A DNA stretch of 64,000 nt from an uncultured Oscillospiraceae bacterium (GTDB taxonomy: Bacteria > Bacillota > Clostridia > Oscillospirales > Acutalibacteraceae): the NCBI GenBank assembly GCA_949289045.1, contig CASEMN010000013.1:38073-102072 (forward strand). The letters run 5' to 3'. A program made the position numbers and the translations under genes. Positions 25,620-33,701 of this stretch are shown here, piece after piece. Under the pieces are notes generated by a model. It saw only the letters and a program-made list of their open reading frames with translations, did no database searches and was not told the origin of the DNA. Every line of letters starts with the position of its first letter. The stretch's first letter is position 1.

Positions 25620-25755
25620 AGATGTTAACCGTCCCCGACCAAAGTTCTGGTTAACATCTTTCCCACCAGAGGTTTCCCATCTGATAAATCTATTATATCA
25701 GATGCGGAGACTTCTTGCAAACATTTTGTTGAAAAGGAAGTCTTTTATTATGCAT
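25618..25755 (+). ncRNA. Two-hairpin structured RNA element, copy B
   Basis: Stem 1 is a perfect 13-bp AAAGATGTTAACC/GGTTAACATCTTT (25618-25630 with 25649-25661) with ACCAAAG in the loop (25638-25644). Linker GGTTTCCC is at 25671-25678. Stem 2 is a perfect 9-bp CATCTGATA/TATCAGATG (25678-25686 with 25696-25704). GACTTC (from 25709) can pair with GAAGTC over the SD of the gene at 25750. A leader role controlling that gene is inferred. Confidence 0.55.
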
Positions 25756-26001
25756 AATTATGAAATTGCAGGCAAGGAATACCCCATAATCGGATACACA
25801 GCGCTAAAGAACGACAATGGAGAAGTTATACAAGACGCCATACCTGTTCTTGATATTCCGCAGGTTTCTGATTATCAGTGGCAGCTTGACTGCCTTAACG
25901 ACAGACTGGAACACCCCGAAAAATACGCTGCCTTTGAAAACGTGGAAGAGCGCATAGCCTATTTAAGAAAATGGCTTAAAGAACATGAATACAGGAGGTA
26001 A
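25750..26001 (+). CDS. Hypothetical phage protein downstream of RNA element B
   Basis: 83 residues from ATG 25750, with SD AAAGGAAG at 25733-25740 lying in the 3' part of RNA element B. 'YEIAGKEYPIIGYTALKNDNGEVIQDAIPVLDIP' (split) begins a compact domain, followed by two helices ('LNDRLEHPEKYAAF', 'EERIAYLRKWLKEHE'). Not recognised. It overlaps the antirepressor's SD region. Confidence 0.6.
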   Translation: MHNYEIAGKEYPIIGYTALKNDNGEVIQDAIPVLDIPQVSDYQWQLDCLNDRLEHPEKYAAFENVEERIAYLRKWLKEHEYRR

Positions 26002-26008
26002 AAACGGC

Positions 26009-26704
26009 ATGAATGAACTTATTAAAGTAAATTACGACAGCGAAAGACCTACAGTTTCTGCAAGAGATTTACATGAATTTTTAGAAGTGGCAACAGACTA
26101 TAGACATTGGTTCCCAAGAATGTGCGAATATGGCTTTACAGAAAGCATAGACTACACCCCGGTCATTTTTGACCACCCAAAAAACGGACAGCCCACTAAA
26201 GATTATCAGCTCACCATTGAAATGGCAAAAGAAATATGCATGCTTCAGCGTAACGAAAAGGGCAGACAAGCCAGACAGTATTTCATTAACCTTGAAAAGG
26301 CATGGAATACTCCGGAAATGGTTATGTCCCGTGCTCTTAAAATGGCTGAAAATACAATAAGGTCATTAAAGCTGACAAACTCACAGCTTACCGTTGATAA
26401 CCAAATCATGCAGCCTAAAGCAGATTACTTTGATGAGCTTGTTGACAGAAATCTTTTGACTTCTTTCAGAGAAACAGCAAAGCAGTTCAACATAAAAGAA
26501 AAAGAGTTTATAGCTTTTCTTCTCGAAAAAAAGTACATCTACCGTGACAAAAAGGGTAAGCTTATGCCTTATGCAGACAAAAACAAAGGGCTTTTTGAAA
26601 TCAAAGAAACCTTTAACGAAAAAACTCAATGGAGCGGTACACAGACACTTATCACACCAAAAGGCAGGGAAACTTTCCGCTTGCTCTGTATGAAAGTATT
26701 ATAA
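26009..26704 (+). CDS. Phage antirepressor (AntA plus KilAC/ANT domains)
   Basis: 231 residues from ATG 26009 (SD ACAGGAGG). The N-terminal about 90 residues are an AntA domain ('TVSARDLHEFLEVATDYRHW', 'YQLTIEMAKEICMLQRNEKG' in pieces). The C-terminal about 105 residues are nearly identical to the KilAC domain of the 404-1222 protein, including the DNA sequence. Finding a second antirepressor within the late region, beside two RHH regulators, suggests a separate immunity or induction circuit. Followed by a terminator. Confidence 0.85.
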   Translation: MNELIKVNYDSERPTVSARDLHEFLEVATDYRHWFPRMCEYGFTESIDYTPVIFDHPKNGQPTKDYQLTIEMAKEICMLQRNEKGRQARQYFINLEKAWNTPEMVMSRALKMAENTIRSLKLTNSQLTVDNQIMQPKADYFDELVDRNLLTSFRETAKQFNIKEKEFIAFLLEKKYIYRDKKGKLMPYADKNKGLFEIKETFNEKTQWSGTQTLITPKGRETFRLLCMKVL

Positions 26705-26721
26705 GCTCAATTTAATAATTG

Positions 26722-26757
26722 CAGCGTCTTCGGATTTTCTGAAGGCGCTGTTTTTAT
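26722..26757 (+). terminator. Intrinsic terminator
   Basis: Stem CAGCGTCTTCGG / CTGAAGGCGCTG (26722-26733 with 26739-26750) followed by TTTTTATA, after the antirepressor and before the fibre gene. Confidence 0.75.
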
Positions 26758-26784
26758 AATCTCTGTACGAAGGGAGGTGAAATA

Positions 26785-27996
26785 ATGACAGATATAGAAC
26801 TGAAGCTCAATGCATGGACTGGTAATCCTGGTACAACGGTGTTCTGCGTTCAGGGCGAACAGCAGGCGAGAACTTTGCACGTGACATTAATAGACAGAAC
26901 AGGAATACAGGATGTAATGTCAGTAGCACCTGTAACGCCAAGATATATCGACTTAACAGGATACACTCCCCGTATGTATGTTTCAAAGCCCGATGAGACA
27001 GGAGTATATTTCCCGGGTACTGTTACAGACGCAGAAAACGGAAGAGTAGATTTTACCTTGACTGGGCAGTGCGTTGCTGTTCCCGGAAAAGCCGACTGTA
27101 CAATTTCGCTTATAAAAGAGGATGTTGAGCTGAAAATTGTCGGAATTGTGCTTGATATAAAAAAGTCTGATACAGATGATTTTATTGAAGGCAGCAGAGA
27201 TGAATTTGTAGAACTGGAAGTTCTGACATCTCAGGCGAAAGAAGCAGTTTCGGAATGCTCCGCTGCCATCGGAAAAGCTGAAGAAGCTTTGGAAATAGCA
27301 AATACGCTTACGCAAGCCGATCGTGAGGCAGTCGAAGAAGCCAAAACTCAAACCGCATCTGCAAAAGCTGCGGCATCATCAGCAAACACAGCTGCATCTT
27401 CTGCCGAAAGCGCAGCGAGCAGAGCAAACGCCGCGGCGGATAGAGTAGAAGGGACTGATATAGGCGGCTTAGCAACAACTCTTGATAATCACATCAAAAC
27501 TATGGCCAGCGCATCCACAGGAATACACGGAATGAGAATCTACCAAAGCAAGCTGCAATACAATGCGGCCGCAGAGGGCCAGTCCGCACAGTGGACGGAT
27601 GTGTTCGCCAAACCGCAATTTCCCGTGGGATATATCATTATGACCGTATCGAGCACAAACCCGAGCGTATACCTCGGCGGAACATGGCAGCAGTGGGGCC
27701 AAGGACGCACAATCGTCGGCGTGAATACTTCAGATACCGACTTTTCAGCCGCTGAAAAAACAGGCGGCGAAAAAACCCATAAGCTCACGCAAAGCGAAAT
27801 GCCTGCCCACAGCCACCTGCTTACGGGAGGAGTAAGCAATTCCGGATCGTCTTCGACAATTAACCTTAGCGGCAACGGCTACGGCAGCGCAGTTCAGCAG
27901 TTAACATACGGTGCAGCAGTATCTACCGGAGGAGATGAGGCTCACAACAATATGCCACCTTATATCACTTGCTATATTTGGAAGCGAACAGCTTAG
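26785..27996 (+). CDS. Tail fibre/receptor-binding protein
   Basis: 403 residues. N-terminal about 130 residues look like a BppU-type baseplate domain. Residues about 150-220 are an alanine/glutamate-rich coiled coil. The C-terminal about 130 residues match a phage tail-collar-like receptor domain: 'YLGGTWQQWGQGRTIVGV', 'EMPAHSHLLTGG', and 'HNNMPPYITCYIWKRTA'. Strong SD GGGAGGTG. It lies in the normal fibre position before the lysis genes. Confidence 0.8.
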   Translation: MTDIELKLNAWTGNPGTTVFCVQGEQQARTLHVTLIDRTGIQDVMSVAPVTPRYIDLTGYTPRMYVSKPDETGVYFPGTVTDAENGRVDFTLTGQCVAVPGKADCTISLIKEDVELKIVGIVLDIKKSDTDDFIEGSRDEFVELEVLTSQAKEAVSECSAAIGKAEEALEIANTLTQADREAVEEAKTQTASAKAAASSANTAASSAESAASRANAAADRVEGTDIGGLATTLDNHIKTMASASTGIHGMRIYQSKLQYNAAAEGQSAQWTDVFAKPQFPVGYIIMTVSSTNPSVYLGGTWQQWGQGRTIVGVNTSDTDFSAAEKTGGEKTHKLTQSEMPAHSHLLTGGVSNSGSSSTINLSGNGYGSAVQQLTYGAAVSTGGDEAHNNMPPYITCYIWKRTA

Positions 27997-28021
27997 TATT
28001 TTTATTTATAGGAGGAAACAA

Positions 28022-28333
28022 ATGGAAAATCTTTTAAAATTCATCATCGAAGCTTATTTACCGCTCGTTCCCGTACTTCTCATTATGGGATACATAATGA
28101 AGAAGTCAGCGAAGGTCAAAGACACAAGTATTCCGTGGGTGCTCTGCCTTACGGGTATCGTCTTTGCCTTGTTCATTACACTGGCAACGGCCAACCTGTC
28201 AACATGGCAGAACGCAGTCGGAGAGATTACTCAGGGCATTATTCAGGGAATCTTAGCGACAGGCGGAGCGGTGCTCGCAAGTCAGCTTTATATTCAGAAG
28301 CGAAAAGCCGACGAAGAAAAGGAGGAAAAATAA
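28022..28333 (+). CDS. Phage holin
   Basis: 103 residues from ATG 28022 (SD TAGGAGG). Two hydrophobic segments ('FIIEAYLPLVPVLLIMGYIM' and 'IPWVLCLTGIVFALFITLA'), a third amphipathic segment and a charged basic tail ('KRKADEEKEEK'). It lies directly before the endolysin, so it is the likely pore-forming lysis trigger. Confidence 0.75.
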   Translation: MENLLKFIIEAYLPLVPVLLIMGYIMKKSAKVKDTSIPWVLCLTGIVFALFITLATANLSTWQNAVGEITQGIIQGILATGGAVLASQLYIQKRKADEEKEEK

Positions 28334-29605
28334 ATGCTTAAAATCATGATAAACCCAGAACATGGCGGCACCGACGGTGGTGCTGCCTACGGTGGCCTCG
28401 TTGAAAAAACTCTGAATTTAAAAGCGGCGAAGTATTGCTGTGATTATCTGGAGAACTATGAGTGCACTGCCTTTCTGTCACGAGAGACCGACAGGGATAT
28501 GGGAATTTCTGAGCGCCTAAGCCTGCTCAAAAAAGAGGGCGCAAACGCAGTTGTAACCGTTGCTCACAATGCTGGAGGCGGCGACGGCTGTGAGATGTTT
28601 TACTGGCAGGGCGATACAAAATCAAAGGCTTTCGCCGCCGTTCTCGAAAAGCAGTATAAAGCGATCGGACAAAACAGCCGAGGTGTTAAAGTCAGCAGCG
28701 AATCGGCATATAATTTCGGCATGGTACGTGAGCCATCAAAGATGGGCTTTCCTGCTATTCTTTCGGAGTTCGCATTCCTTGACAATGTCGCCGATCGTGT
28801 CGTAGTGGACAGCGACGAGGATTTAAAGAGAGAGGGAGAAGCCATCGCAAAAGCCGTAGTCGAGTATTTTGGCTTGAAGAAAAAGGAAGCATCAAAGCCT
28901 GAAAGTCCCACAGAACCGGAAACACCCTCTAAACCCGAAAATGAAAATCTGTATCGTGTCGGGACAGGGTGGAGTAACGGTAAATGCCTGGGTCAGAAAG
29001 GTGCCTTTGCTGTGTTCCGGAACGCTGTGAACTTCTGTAAGCAGCAGGGGGAGAAATATAAGGTTTTTGACTGGAACGGTAAAGAGGTATATCCCTCTGA
29101 GCAGAAACCGACACCCGAACCCACAAAGCCCTTTGCGGGAATGGCTGTAAAGCTTATAGGTGCAAAGCTTTACGGATCGGCTTCAGCAAAAGAACCTGCA
29201 AACATCATCACAGGTACATATTACCTTTACGATGGAGTGAACATTGGTGGAAGATATCGTATTACCACCTCAAAAGACAGATGCGGTAAAACACCCACAG
29301 GCTCCAACGTCACCGGATATATTGACGCTTTGTTAATCGGTGCAGGTGATAGCGGTTCATCCTCTGTAAATCCTGCACCATCAGCACCATATAAAGGCAT
29401 GGCAGTAAAGCTCAGCGGAGCAAAGCTCTACGGCTCCGCCTCTGCCGCAACACCTGCTAACACCGTAACAGGCACTTATTACCTTTATGACGGCGAAAAT
29501 ATCAGCGGAAGATATCGCATAACCACCTCAAAGGATCGCTGTGGGAAAGAGCCTATTGGCGAAAATGTCACCGGATATATTGACGCTGCCTTTGTAAAAG
29601 CTTAG
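28334..29605 (+). CDS. N-acetylmuramoyl-L-alanine amidase endolysin
   Basis: 423 residues. Residues 1-180 form an Amidase_3-type zinc amidase: 'INPEHGGTDGG' (His ligand), 'VEKTLNLKAA' (Glu ligand region), 'VTVAHNAGGG' (His), and 'ILSEFAFLDN' (catalytic Glu). A linker is followed by a small domain ('YRVGTGWSNGKCLG') and two about 75-residue C-terminal repeats starting 'GMAVKLIGAKLYGSAS' and 'GMAVKLSGAKLYGSAS', probably cell-wall binding. It cuts the peptide from the glycan in peptidoglycan at lysis. Confidence 0.9.
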   Translation: MLKIMINPEHGGTDGGAAYGGLVEKTLNLKAAKYCCDYLENYECTAFLSRETDRDMGISERLSLLKKEGANAVVTVAHNAGGGDGCEMFYWQGDTKSKAFAAVLEKQYKAIGQNSRGVKVSSESAYNFGMVREPSKMGFPAILSEFAFLDNVADRVVVDSDEDLKREGEAIAKAVVEYFGLKKKEASKPESPTEPETPSKPENENLYRVGTGWSNGKCLGQKGAFAVFRNAVNFCKQQGEKYKVFDWNGKEVYPSEQKPTPEPTKPFAGMAVKLIGAKLYGSASAKEPANIITGTYYLYDGVNIGGRYRITTSKDRCGKTPTGSNVTGYIDALLIGAGDSGSSSVNPAPSAPYKGMAVKLSGAKLYGSASAATPANTVTGTYYLYDGENISGRYRITTSKDRCGKEPIGENVTGYIDAAFVKA

Positions 29606-29617
29606 AGGTAGCGGCGT

Positions 29618-29893
29618 ATGACCCAGTGGGAAGTAGTAGGTGTTATAATCGCCCTGATAGGACTTATAAGCGCAATAGTAACCCCTGTGTTAAAGCTTAA
29701 TTCTTCTGTCGTAAAGCTTGATACCACTATGAAGCTTCTGACGAATCAAATGGACAAATTCCGTGAGGATAACCGTGAAGCCCATCACGATATCTATTCC
29801 CGACTTGACAGAAAAGGAAAGATTCTGGAGCGTCATGAGACAATGCTTGTGAGCCACGAAAGAAGAATAAGCGAACTTGAGAAAAAGAGATAA
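29618..29893 (+). CDS. XhlA-like membrane/coiled-coil lysis accessory
   Basis: 91 residues: one N-terminal transmembrane segment ('VVGVIIALIGLISAIVTPVL') followed by a charged coiled coil ending 'HERRISELEKKR'. This is the layout of XhlA/haemolysin-like lysis accessory proteins. It lies after the endolysin. Confidence 0.65.
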   Translation: MTQWEVVGVIIALIGLISAIVTPVLKLNSSVVKLDTTMKLLTNQMDKFREDNREAHHDIYSRLDRKGKILERHETMLVSHERRISELEKKR

Positions 29894-29944
29894 ATTTAAG
29901 TCGCTGCTATTTTCGCAGCGGCTAAGGTTTACCAACGCTTTGCC

Positions 29945-29973
29945 TTGTATGATGTGTAAAATTGTGTTATAAT
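29945..29973 (+). promoter_or_regulatory. Promoter at the prophage right end
   Basis: TTGTAT (29945-29950), a 17-bp spacer and a perfect TATAAT (29968-29973), with no protein gene downstream before the terminator at 30113-30157. Confidence 0.65.
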
Positions 29974-29979
29974 ATAAAT

Positions 29980-30157
29980 GCAATCAAAAACCTTAGGTTT
30001 TGTGTAGGGGGCGTCACCGACGTTCCCTTAGTTTTCAAAAAACGCTTTATAACGTGTAGTTATCCTGGCTATACGGGAATTAACGAGGTTGTAAGGCTAA
30101 TATACAGATAAGACTCCCCGCACCTCTGCTCAGCAAGTGTCCCAGGGGAGTTTTTTT
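29980..30157 (+). ncRNA. Candidate prophage small RNA
   Basis: About 178 nt bounded by a good promoter and an intrinsic terminator. The terminator stem is ACTCCCC/GGGGAGT (30113-30119 with 30145-30151) followed by T7, with CAC/GTG and GCT/AGC pairs inside its loop. Near the 5' end, GCGTCACCGACG can fold on itself. No ORF with an SD is present. The family is not identified. Confidence 0.5.
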
Positions 30158-30292
30158 ATTTGTTGTTTTGTGAATTTTCAAATTCAAAAATCTCCTTTTT
30201 TATCTCCCTATTTGTCTTAGATATATGCATTTTTAGTGGATTTAAGCACGTAAAAACGTTGAAAAGCTGCCGCTATTATATCAAATTTAAAA

Positions 30293-30347
30293 TTCAGGTT
30301 CTAGTGAAGATTCCTTCATGCAGGTTCGATTCCTGTTATCCGCACCA
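30293..30347 (+). pseudogene. 3' half of tRNA-Leu(CAG); prophage attR
   Basis: Reads as the 3' half of a class II tRNA: anticodon loop TTCAGGT (CAG), 3' anticodon stem TCTAG, long variable arm TGAAG/CTTCA, T-arm GCAGG-TTCGATT-CCTGT, and 3' acceptor strand TATCCGC-A-CCA. The upstream 5' half is missing: TTTAAAA stands where CTAGA is needed. A native-looking terminator follows at 30388. This fits an integrase target at a tRNA 3' end, with the intact tRNA at the left end outside the window. Confidence 0.75.
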
Positions 30348-30387
30348 GGTTTAGACGTCACTTTTGATACAAAATGGCGTGAGAAAA

Positions 30388-30412
30388 ACTCCCGATTTCT
30401 CGGGGGTTTTTC
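30388..30412 (+). terminator. Terminator of the tRNA-Leu locus
   Basis: ACTCCCGA / TCGGGGGT (30388-30395 with 30400-30407) with a TTTC loop followed by a T-run. Confidence 0.75.
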
Positions 30413-30420
30413 TTTATATC

Positions 30421-30650
30421 TGCACCAATTTTGCTGGAAAAAGTATGAGCGCAGGCTTAGAAAACGAGTGCTTTTCTAATCACGGTTACAAATTCAGTAT
30501 CAGTTTGCACCAATTTTGCTGGTCTTTGTTTGATAGAATTGGTGCATCGCAAGCATAAGCTCACGGCTTTTTTGAAATTGAGGCAAATAAACATAAGCCA
30601 CACGGCTTTTCATAACTGCACCAATTTTACAAAATCTGGAATTTCATGAG
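30421..30650. repeat. Intergenic repeat cluster
   Basis: TGCACCAATTTTGCTGG occurs at 30421-30437 and 30506-30522, with a shorter copy at 30617-30629 and an inverted GAATTGGTGCA at 30536-30546. CATAAGC...CACGGCTTTT occurs twice (about 30552 and 30593). No gene is visible between the tRNA terminator and the recombinase gene. Confidence 0.6.
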
Positions 30651-30680
30651 GCTTATGAGTAGTAAAAGACCAATAAATTA

Positions 30681-30714
30681 AAGCAAGAAAAAGAGCGGTC
30701 ATTGCTGGCCGCTC
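30681..30714 (-). terminator. Terminator of the recombinase operon
   Basis: GAGCGGTC/GGCCGCTC (30693-30700 with 30707-30714); read on the minus strand it is followed by TTTTTCTT. It lies just past the stop of the minus-strand recombinase gene. Confidence 0.7.
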
Positions 30715-30743
30715 ATATTTTGTGGTATATAGTTTGCCTGAGA

Positions 30744-32330
30744 TTAGATTGTGATTTTTATCTTCTCACCATTCTTAAATTCGAAGTCAAGCGAATCCGG
30801 CTTTACAACTATGCGCTCTACTAAGTTGTTCCATTCTTGCTCTGTAAATACTGTAGCATCTTTGCAGTTTTTCAGCGTCTCAGTAAAACGATGAAGTTTC
30901 TCGCGCATACCTACCGTTTTAAGTTCTTCGGCTTTCAAGTCGGCTATACGTTTTTTCTGTTCATCAATTTGCTGGACAAGTTGATTGAATTTAGCTCGGT
31001 ATTTTTGCTGATCCTGAGACTTTCTGGCATTTTCATGGACTAACTCCTGAATTTCTACCATAAGGTTCTCAAGTGAAATCTCAGCCTGCAGGCGCGTTTC
31101 CTTAAGCTGTACTAATATATCTTCATTCTCGAGACGCTCCTGACATTCTGCAATATAAGAATCCTTGTTAGAAAGTAGTTTTTTCAAGGCTTCCAAATAG
31201 TATTTTTTAATATCTGATTCAGAAATGCTGGGAGATGTACATTTTTCCTCACCATCATACCGATGGTTACAATACCACACGACCTTTCGATGCTTTTTAC
31301 TATTGCTATGAAGCACTTTCCTGCCGTAAAAATATCCGCATTCACCACAAATGATCTTCGTACTGAACACGCTGTTGTCTCTTAGGGCAGACCTAAAATT
31401 GCTTCTTCGCTCAAGCTCTGCTTGTACCAGATTAAAAGTATCTTCGTCGATGATGGCATCATGCGAGTTCGACACATAGTACTGTTTTACTTCGCCATTG
31501 TTTTTTCGGACTGTTTTCGACAGATAATCTACAGTGTAGGTCTTTTGACGCAAAGCATCGCCTTTGTATTTCTCGTTTGAGAGAATACTTTTAATAGTAC
31601 TGACTGACCACCTATCTTTTCCGCCGGGCGTCTTAATGCCACGTTCGGTTAAAATATCCGCAATAGTTCGGATCGTTTTTCCATCGAGAAACATTCTGTA
31701 GATATCTCTGATAATTTCAGCCTCTTCCGGTACAATTTCCGGCCTTCCGTCTTCGCCTTTTCTATAGCCGAGGAAACGTTTATATGGCAAAGAGATGTTT
31801 CCATCCTGCATACTTTTCTGCATTCCCCAGCGAACATTTTCTGAGATAGACCGGCTTTCCTCCTGCGCAAGGCTGGACATGATTGTCAGCATAACTTCGC
31901 ATTGCTTATCCAAGGTTCGGATTCCCTCTTTTTCAAAGATTACTTCGATTTTGAGGGCGGAAAGCTCACGAACTGTCTGAAGCGTATCGACGGTATTGCG
32001 GGCAAAACGGCTGATCGACTTCGTAAGAATCAGGTCAATTTTGCCAGCTTTTGCGTCGGCGATCATACGGTTGAAGCCATCGCGTTTTTTGGTATTTGTC
32101 CCGGTTATACCTTCGTCGGCGTAGATACCGACAAATTCCCAGGCCGGATTACTACGGATATATTTGCCATAATAATCCACCTGTGCCTCATAACTGGACT
32201 GTTGCTCGTCCTGCTCCGTAGAAACACGGGCATATGCGGCAACTTTTAGTTTGGGAATTTCCGATTCTTCTTCACACATAGCTTGGATATCTATCGGTTC
32301 CCAAACAGTCACTCGTTTTGCGTTATTCAT
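30744..32330 (-). CDS. Large serine recombinase 1
   Basis: 528 residues. The resolvase domain has the nucleophile serine in 'AAYARVSTEQDEQ', then 'GIYADEGITGT' and 'KSISRFARNTVDTL'. A recombinase domain follows ('GIKTPGGKDRWSVSTIKSIL', 'NEKYKGDA'), then a zinc ribbon ('CGECGYFYGRK ... CNHRYDGEEKC') and a coiled coil. SD AAAGGAG. Such enzymes integrate and excise mobile elements. It overlaps the next recombinase gene by 8 bp, so the two are co-translated and may act together. Confidence 0.92.
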   Translation of the reverse strand: MNNAKRVTVWEPIDIQAMCEEESEIPKLKVAAYARVSTEQDEQQSSYEAQVDYYGKYIRSNPAWEFVGIYADEGITGTNTKKRDGFNRMIADAKAGKIDLILTKSISRFARNTVDTLQTVRELSALKIEVIFEKEGIRTLDKQCEVMLTIMSSLAQEESRSISENVRWGMQKSMQDGNISLPYKRFLGYRKGEDGRPEIVPEEAEIIRDIYRMFLDGKTIRTIADILTERGIKTPGGKDRWSVSTIKSILSNEKYKGDALRQKTYTVDYLSKTVRKNNGEVKQYYVSNSHDAIIDEDTFNLVQAELERRSNFRSALRDNSVFSTKIICGECGYFYGRKVLHSNSKKHRKVVWYCNHRYDGEEKCTSPSISESDIKKYYLEALKKLLSNKDSYIAECQERLENEDILVQLKETRLQAEISLENLMVEIQELVHENARKSQDQQKYRAKFNQLVQQIDEQKKRIADLKAEELKTVGMREKLHRFTETLKNCKDATVFTEQEWNNLVERIVVKPDSLDFEFKNGEKIKITI

Positions 32331-33636
32331 ACAAGGTACTCCTTTCTAAGGTTCTATTTCGCGCTTGTTGACGCATTTCCTCATTCCAACTGTCTTTTCG
32401 GGAATAGGGATGCCATATTGTTTTAACTTCCGCACCAGAATTCATGATATAAGTAAGGTCGTAATCTTTACCGCAGACAATCTCGGATATATAATCTTTT
32501 AGATCAATATCCTCGAGCGACGGCAAGCCAAGAACCTCCTTTGTCTTTGCTATCAATATTTTTTCTGGTATTTGCCGGTTATTGCAATATTTCTTTCCTT
32601 TCCTCGTGAATGTTGCACATATCCAAGCGGGCTTCGCATATTTAGTGCTGGCATTCGCAACTCTTCTATTGAAATGCTTACCACAGCAAGCGCAGATAAG
32701 CATACCTGTAAAGATAGTTTTCATGCGTTTTTCGGGTAACTTTATCTTGGCTTTTCTGCGTTCTGCTTCGGCTTGCGCCCGTTCGAAAATTTCCTTTGAG
32801 ATAATCGCCTCGTGGCTGTTTTCTACAAAGTATTTTCTTTTCTCACCTCGGTTAATGACTCCTTTCTTCGTTCGAAAATCCTCAACGTAGGTTTTTTGCA
32901 GAATCATATCTCCGGTATATTTCTCATTATGGAGAATTCGATAGATACTGCCTTCGCGCCAATCATCACAGCCTCGCACTGTAGGAACATGCATAGCATT
33001 CAGCTTTTTAGCGATAGCAAGTCTCCCCATTCCGGAGAGGTAATCATCAAAAATCATACGGACAATTTCCGCTTCTTCAGGAATAATGGTCAACTGCCCG
33101 TCTTTCAGGCAATAACCCAGCATGCGGCCAGTATTTGGCCGTCCTTCCTCAAACATCTTTCGGATGCGCCATTTTTGGTTTTCGCTGGCTGAACGTGCTT
33201 CCTCCTCTGCATACATTGCTAGGAGCGTCAGCATGAGTTCCCCATTCGCGCCAAGGCTATGAAGGTTTTCTTTTTCAAAAAACACATCAATATTCAGCAA
33301 CTTTAGTTCCCGAATTGTATCAAGGAGCGTTACTGTGTTTCTGGCAAAGCGGGTGATAGATTTCGTAATGACGAGATCTATCCTTTTTTTGCGGCAATCC
33401 GCTAATAGGCGCTGGAACTCGGGACGTGAGTCCTTTGTTCCGGAAATGCCCTCGTCAGCATACACACCAGCAAACTCCCAGCCGATATGATTGGAAATAT
33501 ACTCGTTATAATAGCTAATTTGTGCGGATAAAGAATGTAGTGCTTCTCCTTTTTCAGAAGATACACGGGCGTATGCGGCGACACGTTTTATTCCGATATC
33601 CGGTAGCTTTGTTGCGTTAATCTCTTTAATTTGCAT
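32323..33636 (-). CDS. Large serine recombinase 2
   Basis: 437 residues from ATG 33636, chosen because AGGAGGTGGAATTT is correctly spaced before it. The serine nucleophile lies in 'AAYARVSSEKGEA', with 'GVYADEGISGTKDSRPEF' (short pieces) and 'KSITRFARNTVTLL'. The zinc ribbon is 'CACCGKHFNRR ... CATFTRKGKKYC'. Paralogous to the downstream recombinase but clearly diverged. Paired serine recombinases of this kind are common in clostridial integrative elements. Confidence 0.92.
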   Translation of the reverse strand: MQIKEINATKLPDIGIKRVAAYARVSSEKGEALHSLSAQISYYNEYISNHIGWEFAGVYADEGISGTKDSRPEFQRLLADCRKKRIDLVITKSITRFARNTVTLLDTIRELKLLNIDVFFEKENLHSLGANGELMLTLLAMYAEEEARSASENQKWRIRKMFEEGRPNTGRMLGYCLKDGQLTIIPEEAEIVRMIFDDYLSGMGRLAIAKKLNAMHVPTVRGCDDWREGSIYRILHNEKYTGDMILQKTYVEDFRTKKGVINRGEKRKYFVENSHEAIISKEIFERAQAEAERRKAKIKLPEKRMKTIFTGMLICACCGKHFNRRVANASTKYAKPAWICATFTRKGKKYCNNRQIPEKILIAKTKEVLGLPSLEDIDLKDYISEIVCGKDYDLTYIMNSGAEVKTIWHPYSRKDSWNEEMRQQARNRTLERSTLYE

Positions 33637-33701
33637 AAATTCCACCTCCTACAGACATTCATCACTCTTTTAAGGAGAAAAGTCCAGTTGAAAATGGATT
33701 A

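Noticed and set aside
30421..30650. Repeats as a CRISPR array
   Set aside because: Only two exact 17-bp copies, uneven spacing, an inverted copy and no cas genes.
30744..33636. Serine recombinases as the prophage integrase
   Set aside because: They lie beyond the tRNA-Leu attR and on the far side of its terminator; a tRNA 3'-end target usually goes with a tyrosine integrase.
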